Assembly (NCBI GenBank): GCA_965247535.1
Contig: OZ252018.1
Span: forward strand, 1,488,001-1,552,000
DNA from: JAPPHY01 sp965247535
Lineage (GTDB): Bacteria; Chloroflexota; Dehalococcoidia; Lucifugimonadales; UBA2985
Direction of reading: 5' to 3'
Length of the DNA: 64,000 nt
Numbering within the stretch: position 1 is the first letter of the stretch; the number at the start of each line of letters is the position of its first letter. Under the pieces are notes generated by a model. That model had not been told where the DNA came from. It was given only the letters and a program-made list of their open reading frames with translations, and did not search any database. Positions 51,993 to 60,308 of the stretch are shown here, one piece after another. The position numbers and the translations under genes are program-made.

Positions 51993-53192
51993 CTATGCGA
52001 ACCGGATCAGGCGGTTGTATGCGTTTCCTATCAACGAGTATGTCAGGCTCATGGCCAGGTAGGCGAGCATAATCATGATGAATATTGACACGGCCGGGGC
52101 GGTCTGCGTCATGGTCACGGCTACGTTTGTGAGGTCGGAGTAGCCGATTGCGGCCGCAAGGCTACTGTTCTTGGTGAGGTTCAGGTACTGGCTGATCAGC
52201 GGAGGGATGATGACCCTCAGAGCCTGCGGAAACGTAACGTGGCGCAGAGTCTCCATGTAGGTCAGCCCCACTGAACGGGCGGCCTCGGTCTGACCACGAC
52301 CGACGGACTGTATTCCGGCCCGGACGATCTCTGCAATAAAGGACGAGGTGTAGATTACGAGGCCGGTCAGAAGTGCGATCAGTCCGCCCGAAGCCGTGAA
52401 TCCGCCCGCCGGTCGCCCGAAGATCCCCTGAGGCCCCGGTATCGAGATGTGGAAGGGCGCCTCGCCGGAAGCGACCATGATTACCAGCCAGCAGACAACG
52501 GAGATGACACCGGTAGTGATCAGGCCCAGCGCCACGGGATAGGAGGAGGCGCCGGTAGCGGCTTCACGCCTTGCCAGCGCTTTGTGAACTATCAGTCCGG
52601 CGATGACCGCGACCGCCGCGAGGCCGACGAAGAGCAATCCACTCTCCTGGCTGGTCGCGCTGGGCCAGGGGACGGAAATGCCTCCGTTGTTGATGAAGAT
52701 ACGCTCCGCGATCACATAGCCCTCGCGGACTGGAGGCAGCGTCAGAACGATGTAGAACCAGAAGAACAGCTGTATCAGCAGGGGCACGTTGCGGAAGAAC
52801 TCAACGTATGCCAGCGCGGCCCTGGAAACGATCCAGTTGCTGGACATTCGAGAGACTCCCACGAAGACGCCCAGTGCCGTCGCCAGGATAACGCCCACGA
52901 TGGAGATAACCAGGGTATTCGTGGCCGCCACTCCAAAGGCGTATAGGAACGTGTCAGAAGACTCGTAGGGCAGGAAGTGCTGTCCTATGGGCGTCTGGTA
53001 TTCGCGGGAGAGAAAGCTGAAGCCATACGGGATATCTCTATCCCGTATGGCTCCGCTTATGTTGATGAAGAACCATGCTACGAGGCTCACCACCAAGAGG
53101 CCGGAAACGACCTGCAAGGCCCCCTGGATTACCCTGGTATGCCGCCAGAGCGGGATACCCTTATAGGTTAATCCTCGCGGTATGGCCGCCAT
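51993..53192 (-). CDS. Amino-acid ABC transporter permease (AapQ-like)
   Basis: The 399-aa permease has an N-terminal helix, the HisMQ N-region (FFRNVPLLIQLFFWFYIVL), a long insert with two extra helices, and the conserved core (GRGQTEAARSVGLTYMETLR, FPQALRVIIPPLISQYLNLTKNSSLAAAIGYSDL). The insert and size fit AapQ/BztB. It begins nine bases after the binding-protein stop. Together with the AapM-like subunit it forms the membrane channel. Confidence 0.9.
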   Translation of the reverse strand: MAAIPRGLTYKGIPLWRHTRVIQGALQVVSGLLVVSLVAWFFINISGAIRDRDIPYGFSFLSREYQTPIGQHFLPYESSDTFLYAFGVAATNTLVISIVGVILATALGVFVGVSRMSSNWIVSRAALAYVEFFRNVPLLIQLFFWFYIVLTLPPVREGYVIAERIFINNGGISVPWPSATSQESGLLFVGLAAVAVIAGLIVHKALARREAATGASSYPVALGLITTGVISVVCWLVIMVASGEAPFHISIPGPQGIFGRPAGGFTASGGLIALLTGLVIYTSSFIAEIVRAGIQSVGRGQTEAARSVGLTYMETLRHVTFPQALRVIIPPLISQYLNLTKNSSLAAAIGYSDLTNVAVTMTQTAPAVSIFIMIMLAYLAMSLTYSLIGNAYNRLIRFA

Positions 53193-53201
53193 AGCATTGA
53201 T

Positions 53202-54350
53202 TTACCTCAGAGGCGCAGCGTAGATCTGCCCTCCCTTGGGACAATCGGTGCAGCGGGCGTCGGCCCACAGCGCGTTCCGTCCGTTCTCCCTGGGCAGGTT
53301 GATGCCGCCGGCGCCCAGGTTGCGCTCGTAGATCTCACCGTAGTTGCCGACGTTGCTAATCACGTCCTGTGCCGCCGTGTGGCTGATGCCCAAGGTCTCC
53401 TGACCGAAGGAGCCCGACAGGCCGAACAGCCGGTCGACTGCCGTGTCGCCCGTCTCGGCGGTCGGCACGCTGCCGGAGTCTATGCCGTATGCCTCGGCGT
53501 AGATGAGCACTCCCATCACGGTCTTCACAATGTCATACCACTGCTCGTCGCCGTGGGGGACCACTGGGCCCAGGGGCTCTTCAGAGATGGTTTCCGGCAG
53601 TATGATGTGATCGTCCCTGTTCTCGAATGCGCTGCCAATGGCTGCGAGCTGGGAGCGGTCGTTGGTGAATGCGTCGCACTGCTCGCTCTCGTACGCAGCA
53701 ACCACGAGGTCGGTGTCCTCGAAGGTCAGCGCGGTGATGTTCAGGTCGTACTGGTTGGAGAAGTCCTGCAGGTTCAGCTCCGTGGTCGTACCCTGGGTTA
53801 CGCACACCGTCGCGTCCCTCAGCTCCAGTGCGCTCTCGACTCCAACGTCCTTTCTGACAATGAAGCCCTGGCCATCGTAGAACATAGTCTGGGCGTAGTT
53901 TCCCCACTGTGCGTCCCGAGAGGTGGTCCATGTGACCGTTCGGACCAGCATGTCTACTTCGCCTGACTGGACCGTGGGACCGCGCTGGGCTGCCGTAATC
54001 AGACGGATTTCAATGGCGTTGGGGTCGCCAAGAACGGCCGCTGCAAGGGCCCGACATAGGTCTATGTCGAAGCCGACGTTGTTGCCGGCATCATCCAGGT
54101 ACCCGTAACCTGGGACGTCATCACGGCTGGCACAAATGACCCTGCCGCGATCCATGATCGTCTGCAGCCGACTCTCTTCTTCCGCGGGCATCATGGCCTC
54201 TGTAGGCATGACCTCAGGAGTGTTGGTCGGCTCCGCTTCGGATTGGGGTGTGGCCGTGGGGTTAGGCGTTGCGGTCGGATCCTCGCTGCATCCAAGCACT
54301 GCCAGCAGCCCGACGGCCAGTGCCACCAGTACAATCCCAGTTCTTGCCAT
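53202..54350 (-). CDS. Amino-acid ABC transporter substrate-binding lipoprotein (AapJ-like)
   Basis: The product is 382 aa from ATG 54350. The signal peptide (GIVLVALAVGLLAVLGC) ends in a lipobox at Cys21, then a Thr/Pro/Ala/Glu linker. The mature domain is a SBP family 3 fold (VICASRDDVPGYGYLD, GFDIDLCRALAAAVLGD, GEVDMLVRTVTWTTSRDAQW, TVCVTQGTTTELNLQDF). It is most like general L-amino-acid binding proteins AapJ/BztA. It is the first gene of a four-gene operon. A TTGACT/TAGTTT promoter lies directly upstream. Confidence 0.93.
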   Translation of the reverse strand: MARTGIVLVALAVGLLAVLGCSEDPTATPNPTATPQSEAEPTNTPEVMPTEAMMPAEEESRLQTIMDRGRVICASRDDVPGYGYLDDAGNNVGFDIDLCRALAAAVLGDPNAIEIRLITAAQRGPTVQSGEVDMLVRTVTWTTSRDAQWGNYAQTMFYDGQGFIVRKDVGVESALELRDATVCVTQGTTTELNLQDFSNQYDLNITALTFEDTDLVVAAYESEQCDAFTNDRSQLAAIGSAFENRDDHIILPETISEEPLGPVVPHGDEQWYDIVKTVMGVLIYAEAYGIDSGSVPTAETGDTAVDRLFGLSGSFGQETLGISHTAAQDVISNVGNYGEIYERNLGAGGINLPRENGRNALWADARCTDCPKGGQIYAAPLR

Positions 54351-54387
54351 CAATTTGAAGTCCCTCCATGAAGCACAGATTGGAGGC

Positions 54388-54416
54388 AAACTAGCACACC
54401 CCAATTCCGGAGTCAA
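54388..54416 (-). promoter_or_regulatory. Putative sigma-70 promoter of the amino-acid transporter operon
   Basis: On the minus strand TTGACT (54416-54411), 17 bp, TAGTTT (54393-54388), about 38 bp before the ATG at 54350. Confidence 0.6.
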
Positions 54417-54678
54417 CCGCTGCTTGTTCTCTCACCACAACAGGTACAGGTTGTGTAGAATGAGATATGGTGTGAGTAGAGACAACAACCACAATGGAGG
54501 CGTGGAAGAGGTGTCGAGAGAATGGTTCTGAAGCAGCCCGGCAGTTGGGCATAGACCGACTTACAGTGAATCGCCGGGCCTACGCAAGACAACTAGCTGC
54601 AGGCCGGCGAAGCCAGTTACATTGCACACAGCGGCTGTGCGCTTGCGCCGGCAGCATTGCACCGAATCGAGCGAGAAT
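54417..54678. other. Intergenic region before the selenoprotein candidate
   Basis: About 260 bp with no supported gene. An open frame from ATG 54494 (62 aa) contains an HTH-like RENGSEAARQLGIDRLTVNR but has poor context. No clear promoter for the downstream gene could be picked. Confidence 0.4.
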
Positions 54679-55299
54679 ATGATCAAGCCTGTCACGACCA
54701 CAACCCGTCCGGCCCTCGCCATAGGCCACGGCCCGCCACACATTCCGCCCTCCGCTCGCGTCCGCAATTGGCGCCGCGCATTTCTGACTGCCATCGCAGC
54801 CGTCCTATTGCTGTTCTCAGCTGCAGCCTGCGGCTCCGGCAACGCCGGTGACACGGCCCCGGACTTTACCCTGCCGTCCGCATTCGGTTCCAGCGTGTCC
54901 CTGTCCAGAGTGCTGAGCGAGTACGACTCCGCGGTTCTGGTCTTCTACCGAGGCTCCTTCTGAGGGGTCTGTCAGGCCCAGCTGGTCCAGCTGGCAGAGG
55001 CGTACCCGCAGATCAGGGCGGAAGGAGTGGAGGTCCTGGCCATAAGCATGGACGGTGTGGTGAGGGCCGCGCAGATGGCCTCCTATGCCGGTGCTGAGTT
55101 CCACGTGCTCTCGGACCCGGCCGGTGGGGTCGTCCGAGACTACGGCGTGTACAACCTGCTCGGTGATATGTTGGCGGCCCCGGCCACGTTCCTCATACGC
55201 CGGGACATGACAATTGCCTGGCAGCACGTTGGAGTGGACGTTTCCGACCGCCCTACTCCCGCGGACATACTGCTCCGCATCCGGCAGCTTCAGCAGTAG
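54679..55299 (+). CDS. Candidate selenocysteine-containing peroxiredoxin-like lipoprotein (in-frame UGA at 54961)
   Basis: From ATG 54679 the frame runs 206 codons to TAG, interrupted only by TGA at 54961-54963 (residue 95). Residues 34-51 are a hydrophobic signal ending in lipobox SAAAC (Cys51). The mature part is a redoxin/AhpC-TSA fold: DTAPDFTLPSAFG, LVFYRGSF, UGA, GVCQAQLVQLAEAYPQI, LAISMDG, FHVLSDPAGGVVRDYGVYN, APATFLIRRD. In homologues FYRGxWCPxC puts the catalytic Cys at the UGA position, so a UxxC redox motif is predicted (Sec95, Cys98). The reading frame and family similarity continue without change after UGA. A SECIS-like hairpin follows. The Sec machinery is not in the window. Confidence 0.85.
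54978..54994 (+). promoter_or_regulatory. SECIS-like hairpin for UGA recoding
   Basis: Fourteen nucleotides after UGA, CCAGCT and AGCTGG pair perfectly (6 bp) around a GGTCC loop. The bacterial SelB-binding element of E. coli fdhF is a 17-nt upper hairpin with GGUC in its loop at about 11 nt after UGA. Size, position and loop sequence agree. Confidence 0.65.
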
Positions 55300-55409
55300 T
55301 TCAGCCCAGGCCGGCCCGAATCAGACACCATGTCCAACGCAGTCTCGACGGGCAGGTGAGCAGCCGCTTTGAGATGGGCAACTCGCTCGACGCGGTAACC
55401 CTCAATGAC

Positions 55410-55425
55410 CTGGCCACTGGGCCAG
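55410..55425. terminator. Weak hairpin between convergent genes
   Basis: CTGGCC and GGCCAG pair around ACTG, 111 bp after the selenoprotein candidate and 56 bp after the HIT gene stop (minus strand). No U-tract, so only a possible terminator. Confidence 0.25.
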
Positions 55426-55480
55426 ACCGTCGATGAGGAGAAGCGAGCCCTGCCAGGCGGGACCTCACCACCCTATGTTG

Positions 55481-55858
55481 TCAAACGTACCGGCCCATCT
55501 GCGTGCCGCCCAGCACGTGAAGGTGTGCATGCGGCTGGCTCTGCATGGCCTCCGGCCCGAAGTTGGACAGCAGTCGGAACCCGCGCGGGCAGTGCTCCTT
55601 GCCGGCGCGGACGGCAGCCTCCGCCACCCTGGCCATCATGGGGTCGCGCCACATCTCCTCCTGGGTCATGTGGCGCCGCGGCATCGCCAGCAGCATCACC
55701 GGCACCCAGTTGAGCACGTTGTGGATGACCAGCACGTCGTCGTCCTCGTGGACGATACGCGCCGGCGACTCCCCTGCCACGATTCGACAGAACTGGCACC
55801 CGTCCTCGCCCGTCATTGCGGGATGGGCCCACCCTTCGAGAGGGGCGCCCATACTCAC
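55481..55858 (-). CDS. HIT-family nucleotide hydrolase/transferase
   Basis: The 125-aa product has CQFCRIVAGESPARIVHEDD near residue 21 and the histidine triad HAHLHVLGG near 110. HIT proteins of this type (Hint-like) hydrolyse adenosine phosphoramidates and related nucleotides. GTG 55858 overlaps the stop of the DnaI-like gene as GTGA, so it is the last gene of the rplI-dnaB operon. ATG 55816 is an alternative start close to the conserved domain. Confidence 0.9.
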   Translation of the reverse strand: MSMGAPLEGWAHPAMTGEDGCQFCRIVAGESPARIVHEDDDVLVIHNVLNWVPVMLLAMPRRHMTQEEMWRDPMMARVAEAAVRAGKEHCPRGFRLLSNFGPEAMQSQPHAHLHVLGGTQMGRYV

Positions 55859-57282
55859 GATCGCGCACCCCTGTTCGCAGCACGGTCACGCCGGCCGCCG
55901 CGCCTGTAGCGATAGTCGGGCGCGTCCATCGGCATGGTGATCACTAGGGTTGAGTCCTGCAGCCGCGATCTGATGAATCCCGACCGCCTATCCTCGTCAA
56001 CCTCAGTGGTGGTGATGATGGTGGGCAAGCGGGCGTCGTAGCGGTGCACCAGCAGCTGCTTCAGCTTCTCGCGTGCCCAGGGCGTCACGTGCTCTATCTC
56101 CATGTCAAAGTCGTCGATAACGACTAGGTCGGCGTTTCGCACGCTCTCAAAGAGCCGATAGTAACTGACGGTGCTGTCGGGGCTGAAGGCGTCCCGCAGC
56201 CGGTCCAGCAGGTCCGCCGCCATAAAGTACCGGACGTCACGGCTCTGCCTGAGCTGGGCGTCCGCGATTGCAACCGATAGGTGGGTCTTTCCGCAGCCCC
56301 GCGGGCCCAGGAACACCAACCAGCCCTCCAGTGCAGCGGCAAAGTTCTGGGCCATCCGCAGGGCCGCTTCCAGGCTCTGCCTCTGCGCGTGGCCAGCCGC
56401 ATTCCCGGCAACGTCAAAGCTCTCGAACGTCATCCTGCGCCTCAGCTCCGGCTCGACCATCCCCCACTCCTCTGCGGGGCCGCGGCCGCGTCCGGCGCCC
56501 AGCGCATAGGAAGCGGCCAGCTGTGGGTCCCAGATTCGGGTCTGCCAGCGCTCGTCCAGCGACTCCGGCTGCACGCCGATGGTGATGACCGTCGGCAGTT
56601 GGGAGAGGTGCCGGTAGTTCAGCACCTGGTACAGCTTCTCCTGCGCCCAAGGCGTACTGCTGTGACCGCCAAGGTCGTCCAGCACCAGAAGCGGAGCGGT
56701 ACGCACTTGCTCGAAGAGCTGGTCATACGTCATCTCGCTCGTCGGCGTATACGTGGAACGCAGATGGTCGAGGAGATCTGGTACGAAGACAAAGAACACC
56801 GGCTGGCCAAGTTCCATCACGCGGTTGGCAACGGCCGCCGCAAGGTGGGTCTTGCCTGCGCCGCTGGGGCCGGTGAGCACGAGCCAGCCCTGCGGCTCCT
56901 CGGCGTAGGACGCCGCCGCGTCGAAGGCGAGACGGAACAGCGCGCGGTTGTCGGTGTCGGCGCTGCGTCCGTCGAGTACGGTCCTTTCGAAGGCCAAGCG
57001 CGTGAGCAGGCCCATGTTGCTGTAGCGCTGCAGGCGTTCCAGGCGGGAAGGGTCGTCCGTCCGCTCCTGGCAGCGGCATGGAATCGCCTTGCCGAAGTAG
57101 GGATGGCCCACCGGCACCTGCAATCGAACCCAGCCAAAGTCGCCGCAGATGTCGCAGGCCGGCGCCGGTTGCTCCTCCTCTGTGAGGTCGAGGGGCGAGC
57201 CATCGCTATACCTTGGGTATGCCGTACCTTCTGATCCACTCCCGGGCGTCAACCTTCTTAGGACGTCCCCCAGGCTCTCCAT
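55855..57282 (-). CDS. Tandem double DnaC/DnaI-like AAA+ ATPase (putative helicase loader)
   Basis: The 475-aa product contains two complete DnaC/DnaI-type ATPase modules in one chain. Module 1 has Walker A GPSGAGKTHL at 138-147 and Walker B LLVLDDLGG near 198. Module 2 has GPRGCGKTHL at 326-335 and LVVIDDFDME near 385. Each is preceded by a short linker like that of DnaC (FERTVLDG and TFESFDVAG). Residues 43-71 hold CDIC and CRC, a zinc-binding set as in DnaI. DnaC and DnaI are single-module proteins that load DnaB. The gene overlaps the DnaD-like gene by 77 bp and lies two genes after dnaB, which supports a primosome role. Confidence 0.85.
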   Translation of the reverse strand: MESLGDVLRRLTPGSGSEGTAYPRYSDGSPLDLTEEEQPAPACDICGDFGWVRLQVPVGHPYFGKAIPCRCQERTDDPSRLERLQRYSNMGLLTRLAFERTVLDGRSADTDNRALFRLAFDAAASYAEEPQGWLVLTGPSGAGKTHLAAAVANRVMELGQPVFFVFVPDLLDHLRSTYTPTSEMTYDQLFEQVRTAPLLVLDDLGGHSSTPWAQEKLYQVLNYRHLSQLPTVITIGVQPESLDERWQTRIWDPQLAASYALGAGRGRGPAEEWGMVEPELRRRMTFESFDVAGNAAGHAQRQSLEAALRMAQNFAAALEGWLVFLGPRGCGKTHLSVAIADAQLRQSRDVRYFMAADLLDRLRDAFSPDSTVSYYRLFESVRNADLVVIDDFDMEIEHVTPWAREKLKQLLVHRYDARLPTIITTTEVDEDRRSGFIRSRLQDSTLVITMPMDAPDYRYRRGGRRDRAANRGARS

Positions 57283-57910
57283 GGTCTCTTCCTTCCTTGT
57301 CCCACGCCGTCAGTATAGCCTCGATGTAGCGCCAGCTGCGTTTGTTCCTCGCCACAGCCTCGCGAAACGCCTCCTCGACCCAGGCGGCGGGGAAGGTCGT
57401 CTCCGCCTCCTTCAGGGCTTCCGCCATCATCGGCCCGATTATGCCAATGTTCTCCTCGTACAGAGCGAAGATGTTGGGCTTAACGTCGGGAGCCTGTCGC
57501 TGCCTCACGGCTGGCCGGGCCGCGACGCCCATGCCACCGGCCTTTACGTGCCCAGCAGCCCTGCGGCCCTCGCGGGTGTTGGGCATGTACACGTCCTGGA
57601 CACCCTCGCTCTCCCCCATCCGCAGGTGAATGAGCAGCCCCAGGCCCTCCAGCTTCGCGAGCGCCTCGTCCAGCGCCTCTTCAGGCCGTGAGCCGGTGGA
57701 ATCCAGCGCGCGGGACATCGTACGGTCGGCGATCATCTCTCCTCTGGTTATGTATCGCGGAAACAGCTTCTTCTGCGAATGGAGCCAGAGCGCTCGGAGC
57801 AGGCATTTCAGGGCCGCCGGGTCGTCCAGCTCCTCCAGGACCGGCCCGAACACCAGGTTCGGCACCGGCGTGGTGCGTGAGTCGTCCGGGAAGCCGTTCT
57901 GCAGTGCCAT
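57206..57910 (-). CDS. DnaD-domain primosome protein
   Basis: The 234-aa product has a winged-helix-like N-terminal half (LLRALWLHSQKKLFPRYI, ALAKLEGLGLLIHL) and a DnaD/DnaB_2 domain at about 150-215: FALYEENIGIIGPMMAEAL, FPAAWVEEAFREAVARNK and SWRYIEAILTAW. The SWRYIxAIL end is the family signature. In Firmicutes DnaD takes part in replication restart and initiation. ATG 57910 overlaps the dnaB stop (TGATG). It sits between dnaB and the loader-like gene, an order that suggests joint work at the replication fork. Confidence 0.9.
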   Translation of the reverse strand: MALQNGFPDDSRTTPVPNLVFGPVLEELDDPAALKCLLRALWLHSQKKLFPRYITRGEMIADRTMSRALDSTGSRPEEALDEALAKLEGLGLLIHLRMGESEGVQDVYMPNTREGRRAAGHVKAGGMGVAARPAVRQRQAPDVKPNIFALYEENIGIIGPMMAEALKEAETTFPAAWVEEAFREAVARNKRSWRYIEAILTAWDKEGRDHGEPGGRPKKVDAREWIRRYGIPKV

Positions 57911-59268
57911 CACAGCACCTGCGACGGAGTGTCCTCGAACCGGGCCATTGCGCCGTTGAACCGCAGGTTGATGTTGCCGAGCGGGCCATGCCGGTGCTTT
58001 GCTACGATGAGCTCTGCGAGGCCCCGGGGGTATTCCTGGTCCGGGTACTGGCGCTCCCACTCCTCTCTCGTGTAGCGCAGGTCGTCCCTGTGGATGAACA
58101 TCACCACGTCCGCGTCCTGCTCGATGCTGCCGCTCTCCCGAAGGTCGGAGAGCTGCGGCCGGTGCGAGGGACGCATCTCGACCGCGCGACTAAGCTGGGA
58201 GAGCGCGAGCACGGGCACGTTCAGGTCGCGGGCGATGCCCTTCAGGGCCCGCGTGATCTCGCCTACCTCCTGTACCCGGTTCTCCCGCCGGCCCGTACCC
58301 TGGATCAGCTGCAGGTAGTCAACTATCACCAGATCGAGGTTCCGCTCCATGTGCAGACGGCGGGACCTACTGCGTATGTCAACGATGCTCTGCAGAGGCG
58401 TGTCGTCGATGAATATGGGCAGCTCGGAGAGAGTGCCGGCCGCGTTGATGATGCGCCTCTCCGCAATGTCGCCATATAGCCGCTGCCTCACTGCTCGGAG
58501 GTCAACGCCTGCCTCGCTCGAGAGAAAGCGATGGCCGATCTGCTCCCGGCTCATCTCCAGGCTGAAGACGGCAACGCCGCTCCCGTGCAGCGCGGAGTTG
58601 CGCGCTATGTTGAGCGCTAGCGTGCTCTTTCCAACGCTAGGGCCGGAAGCGAGCACAATCATATCGGACCGCTGCATTCCGCCCAGGAGCTGGTCAAGGT
58701 CGTCGAAGTCCGTGTGGACCGGCGCCTGGTCCTGTTCTTGCGGGCTGTCCAGCCTGGCGCTCTCCTCCAAGTACTGGTCGAGCACGTCCCGGATGGCCAC
58801 GAAGTCTCGCAGCTGCTGGCCGCTGCGGATGCCGTACAGCAGGTCCTCCGCCTGCGACAGCGCCCTGTCCACGTCGTCGCCGCCTTCGTAGCCAAGCGAC
58901 GCGATCTCTCCCGCGGCTCCAATGAGGCGTCGCAGCGTGTGAGTCCTGCTGACGATGCGGGCGTAGTGTTCCGCATGAGCAGAGGTTGGTACGGTGTTGA
59001 CCAGGTGTCCCAGGTAAGTCGGGCCACCAATCAGGTCCAGGCGCTCCAGCATGGCAAGGCGGTGCCCCACCGTAACCGGGTTGATGGCCTCGTTGCTCTC
59101 CCACAAAGAGAGGCAGGCCTCGTAGCACCACCGGGCCCGCTCTCCGTAGAAGTCCTCCGGATGAAGGAGCGTGGACACGGTGAGAATCGCGTCGCCGTCT
59201 ATGAGCAGCGACCCGATGACCGATTCCTCGGCCCGTTCGTCGTGCGGGGGCAGTCTCTCTACGTACAT
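57910..59268 (-). CDS. dnaB: Replicative DNA helicase
   Basis: DnaB unwinds the parental duplex at the fork. The 452-aa product has the N-terminal primase-interacting domain (ERAEESVIGSLLIDGDAI), the linker, and the RecA-like ATPase with Walker A LASGPSVGKSTLALN near 206-220, Walker B LVIVDYLQLIQG, ALSQLSRAVE and the C-terminal arginine-finger region. Length is normal, no intein. It starts nine bases after rplI, the usual neighbour. Confidence 0.96.
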   Translation of the reverse strand: MYVERLPPHDERAEESVIGSLLIDGDAILTVSTLLHPEDFYGERARWCYEACLSLWESNEAINPVTVGHRLAMLERLDLIGGPTYLGHLVNTVPTSAHAEHYARIVSRTHTLRRLIGAAGEIASLGYEGGDDVDRALSQAEDLLYGIRSGQQLRDFVAIRDVLDQYLEESARLDSPQEQDQAPVHTDFDDLDQLLGGMQRSDMIVLASGPSVGKSTLALNIARNSALHGSGVAVFSLEMSREQIGHRFLSSEAGVDLRAVRQRLYGDIAERRIINAAGTLSELPIFIDDTPLQSIVDIRSRSRRLHMERNLDLVIVDYLQLIQGTGRRENRVQEVGEITRALKGIARDLNVPVLALSQLSRAVEMRPSHRPQLSDLRESGSIEQDADVVMFIHRDDLRYTREEWERQYPDQEYPRGLAELIVAKHRHGPLGNINLRFNGAMARFEDTPSQVL

Positions 59269-59277
59269 GTGCGGCTG

Positions 59278-59724
59278 CTACAACGGCTGCACGGCAAAGC
59301 TGACTGTGGCCGTCAGGTCGGGATGCAGCCTGACGACGGCCTGATACTCGCCCGGCTCGTGGATGGTGTCGTCCAGCGCCACGGTGCGGCGGTCTATCTC
59401 CACGTCCATGAGCGCCGTCAACTCCTCGGCGACAATGGCGTTCGTGACGGCACCGTAGAGCCGGCCGTTAGGGCCGGTGCGCACCTTGATCACCACCTCC
59501 GCGGCCTCCAGCCGCTCCGCCAGCGCCTGCGCTCCCTCACGCAGCTTGGACTGACGCTCCAGCCCGACCTTGCGTATGGTCTCAATTCTCGCAAGCTCCG
59601 GCGCCGTGGCTGCAACTGCCAGCTGCTTGGGCAGCAGGTAGTTCTTGGCGTACCCGGTCTTGACCTCTTTCACATCCCCGGCGCGTGCCACGTTGGGAAT
59701 GTCCTCAAGAAATATCACTCGCAT
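59278..59724 (-). CDS. rplI: Ribosomal protein L9
   Basis: The 148-aa product has MRVIFLEDIPNVARAGDVKE and VKTGYAKNYLLPKQLAVAAT, the N-terminal rRNA-binding domain, a long central helix and a C-terminal domain (GRLYGAVTNAIVAEEL). GGGGTGG lies before ATG 59724. It heads the operon with dnaB. A TACAAT box at 59762-59757 (minus strand) is a possible -10; the -35 is weak. Confidence 0.96.
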   Translation of the reverse strand: MRVIFLEDIPNVARAGDVKEVKTGYAKNYLLPKQLAVAATAPELARIETIRKVGLERQSKLREGAQALAERLEAAEVVIKVRTGPNGRLYGAVTNAIVAEELTALMDVEIDRRTVALDDTIHEPGEYQAVVRLHPDLTATVSFAVQPL

Positions 59725-59776
59725 GGAATCCACCCCTTGCACAGATAGTTTGTTCTATTGTAGCTGCCAGGCAGCC

Positions 59777-59811
59777 AAAAGAAAAGAGCACCCGGTTGAA
59801 GCCACCGGCGC
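59777..59811 (-). terminator. Probable intrinsic terminator after folB
   Basis: On the minus strand CCGGT and ACCGG pair around a 7-nt loop, with further partial pairing outside, followed by TCTTTTCTTTT. It separates citE-folB from rplI. Confidence 0.5.
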
Positions 59812-59915
59812 CGGAACTACCAGCAGAGGATAGCATGGAGGAATAACGCGCCCGCCAAGTCGCGAAGGAGGAGGTTTTGAGGGTTTTCTTGCCGCTTGCG
59901 GTCCCCCGCGAGCCT

Positions 59916-60284
59916 CTACGAAGACCGGCGCCGGTGCACTTCCACCGCCGCATACTGAAGCATGGAGTCGCGGATGGGCACGTGCGGCTTGGCCACGCGC
60001 ACCGTGACGGCATCCAACGGGAAGTCTCGCAGGAGTCTGCGCGCCAGGCCGTCGGCCACGCTCTCGAGGATGTTGCGACCCGGCCCCTCCACCACCTCCT
60101 TCACCACGCCATACACGGCCGAGTAGTCCACCGTGTCTCGCAGGTCGTCTGAACGCCCCGGACCGCTCAGGTCCAGCTCCATCTCCAAGTCCACGACGAA
60201 GGGCTGTCCCCGTTCCCTCTCGTGAGGCGTGACGCCGTGGTATCCGTAGAAGGTCATCCCCTTCAGGACTATGCGGTCTGCCAT
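59916..60284 (-). CDS. folB: Dihydroneopterin aldolase
   Basis: FolB cleaves dihydroneopterin in folate synthesis. The 122-aa product has ADRIVLKGMTFYGYHGVTPHE with the pterin-binding start, GQPFVVDLEM, TVDYSAVYG and ESVADGLARRLL, all typical of the tunnelling fold. Lys and Tyr/Glu catalytic positions are present (VRVAKPHVPI). It starts 24 bp after the CitE-like gene and is probably in its operon. No other folate gene is nearby. Confidence 0.93.
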   Translation of the reverse strand: MADRIVLKGMTFYGYHGVTPHERERGQPFVVDLEMELDLSGPGRSDDLRDTVDYSAVYGVVKEVVEGPGRNILESVADGLARRLLRDFPLDAVTVRVAKPHVPIRDSMLQYAAVEVHRRRSS

Positions 60285-60308
60285 CTCACGCGCGGCCGTA
60301 CCTCTGGG

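Noticed and set aside
54494..54682. 62-aa open frame with an HTH-like segment
   Set aside because: No recognisable family end to end, poor ribosome-binding site, and the tail is atypical. Left as a possible remnant.
54679..55299. Reading the TGA at 54961 as a pseudogene-making nonsense mutation
   Set aside because: The frame, family similarity and motifs continue unchanged to a normal stop, UGA sits at the catalytic Cys column, and a SECIS-like hairpin follows. A nonsense mutation remains possible if the genome lacks Sec genes.
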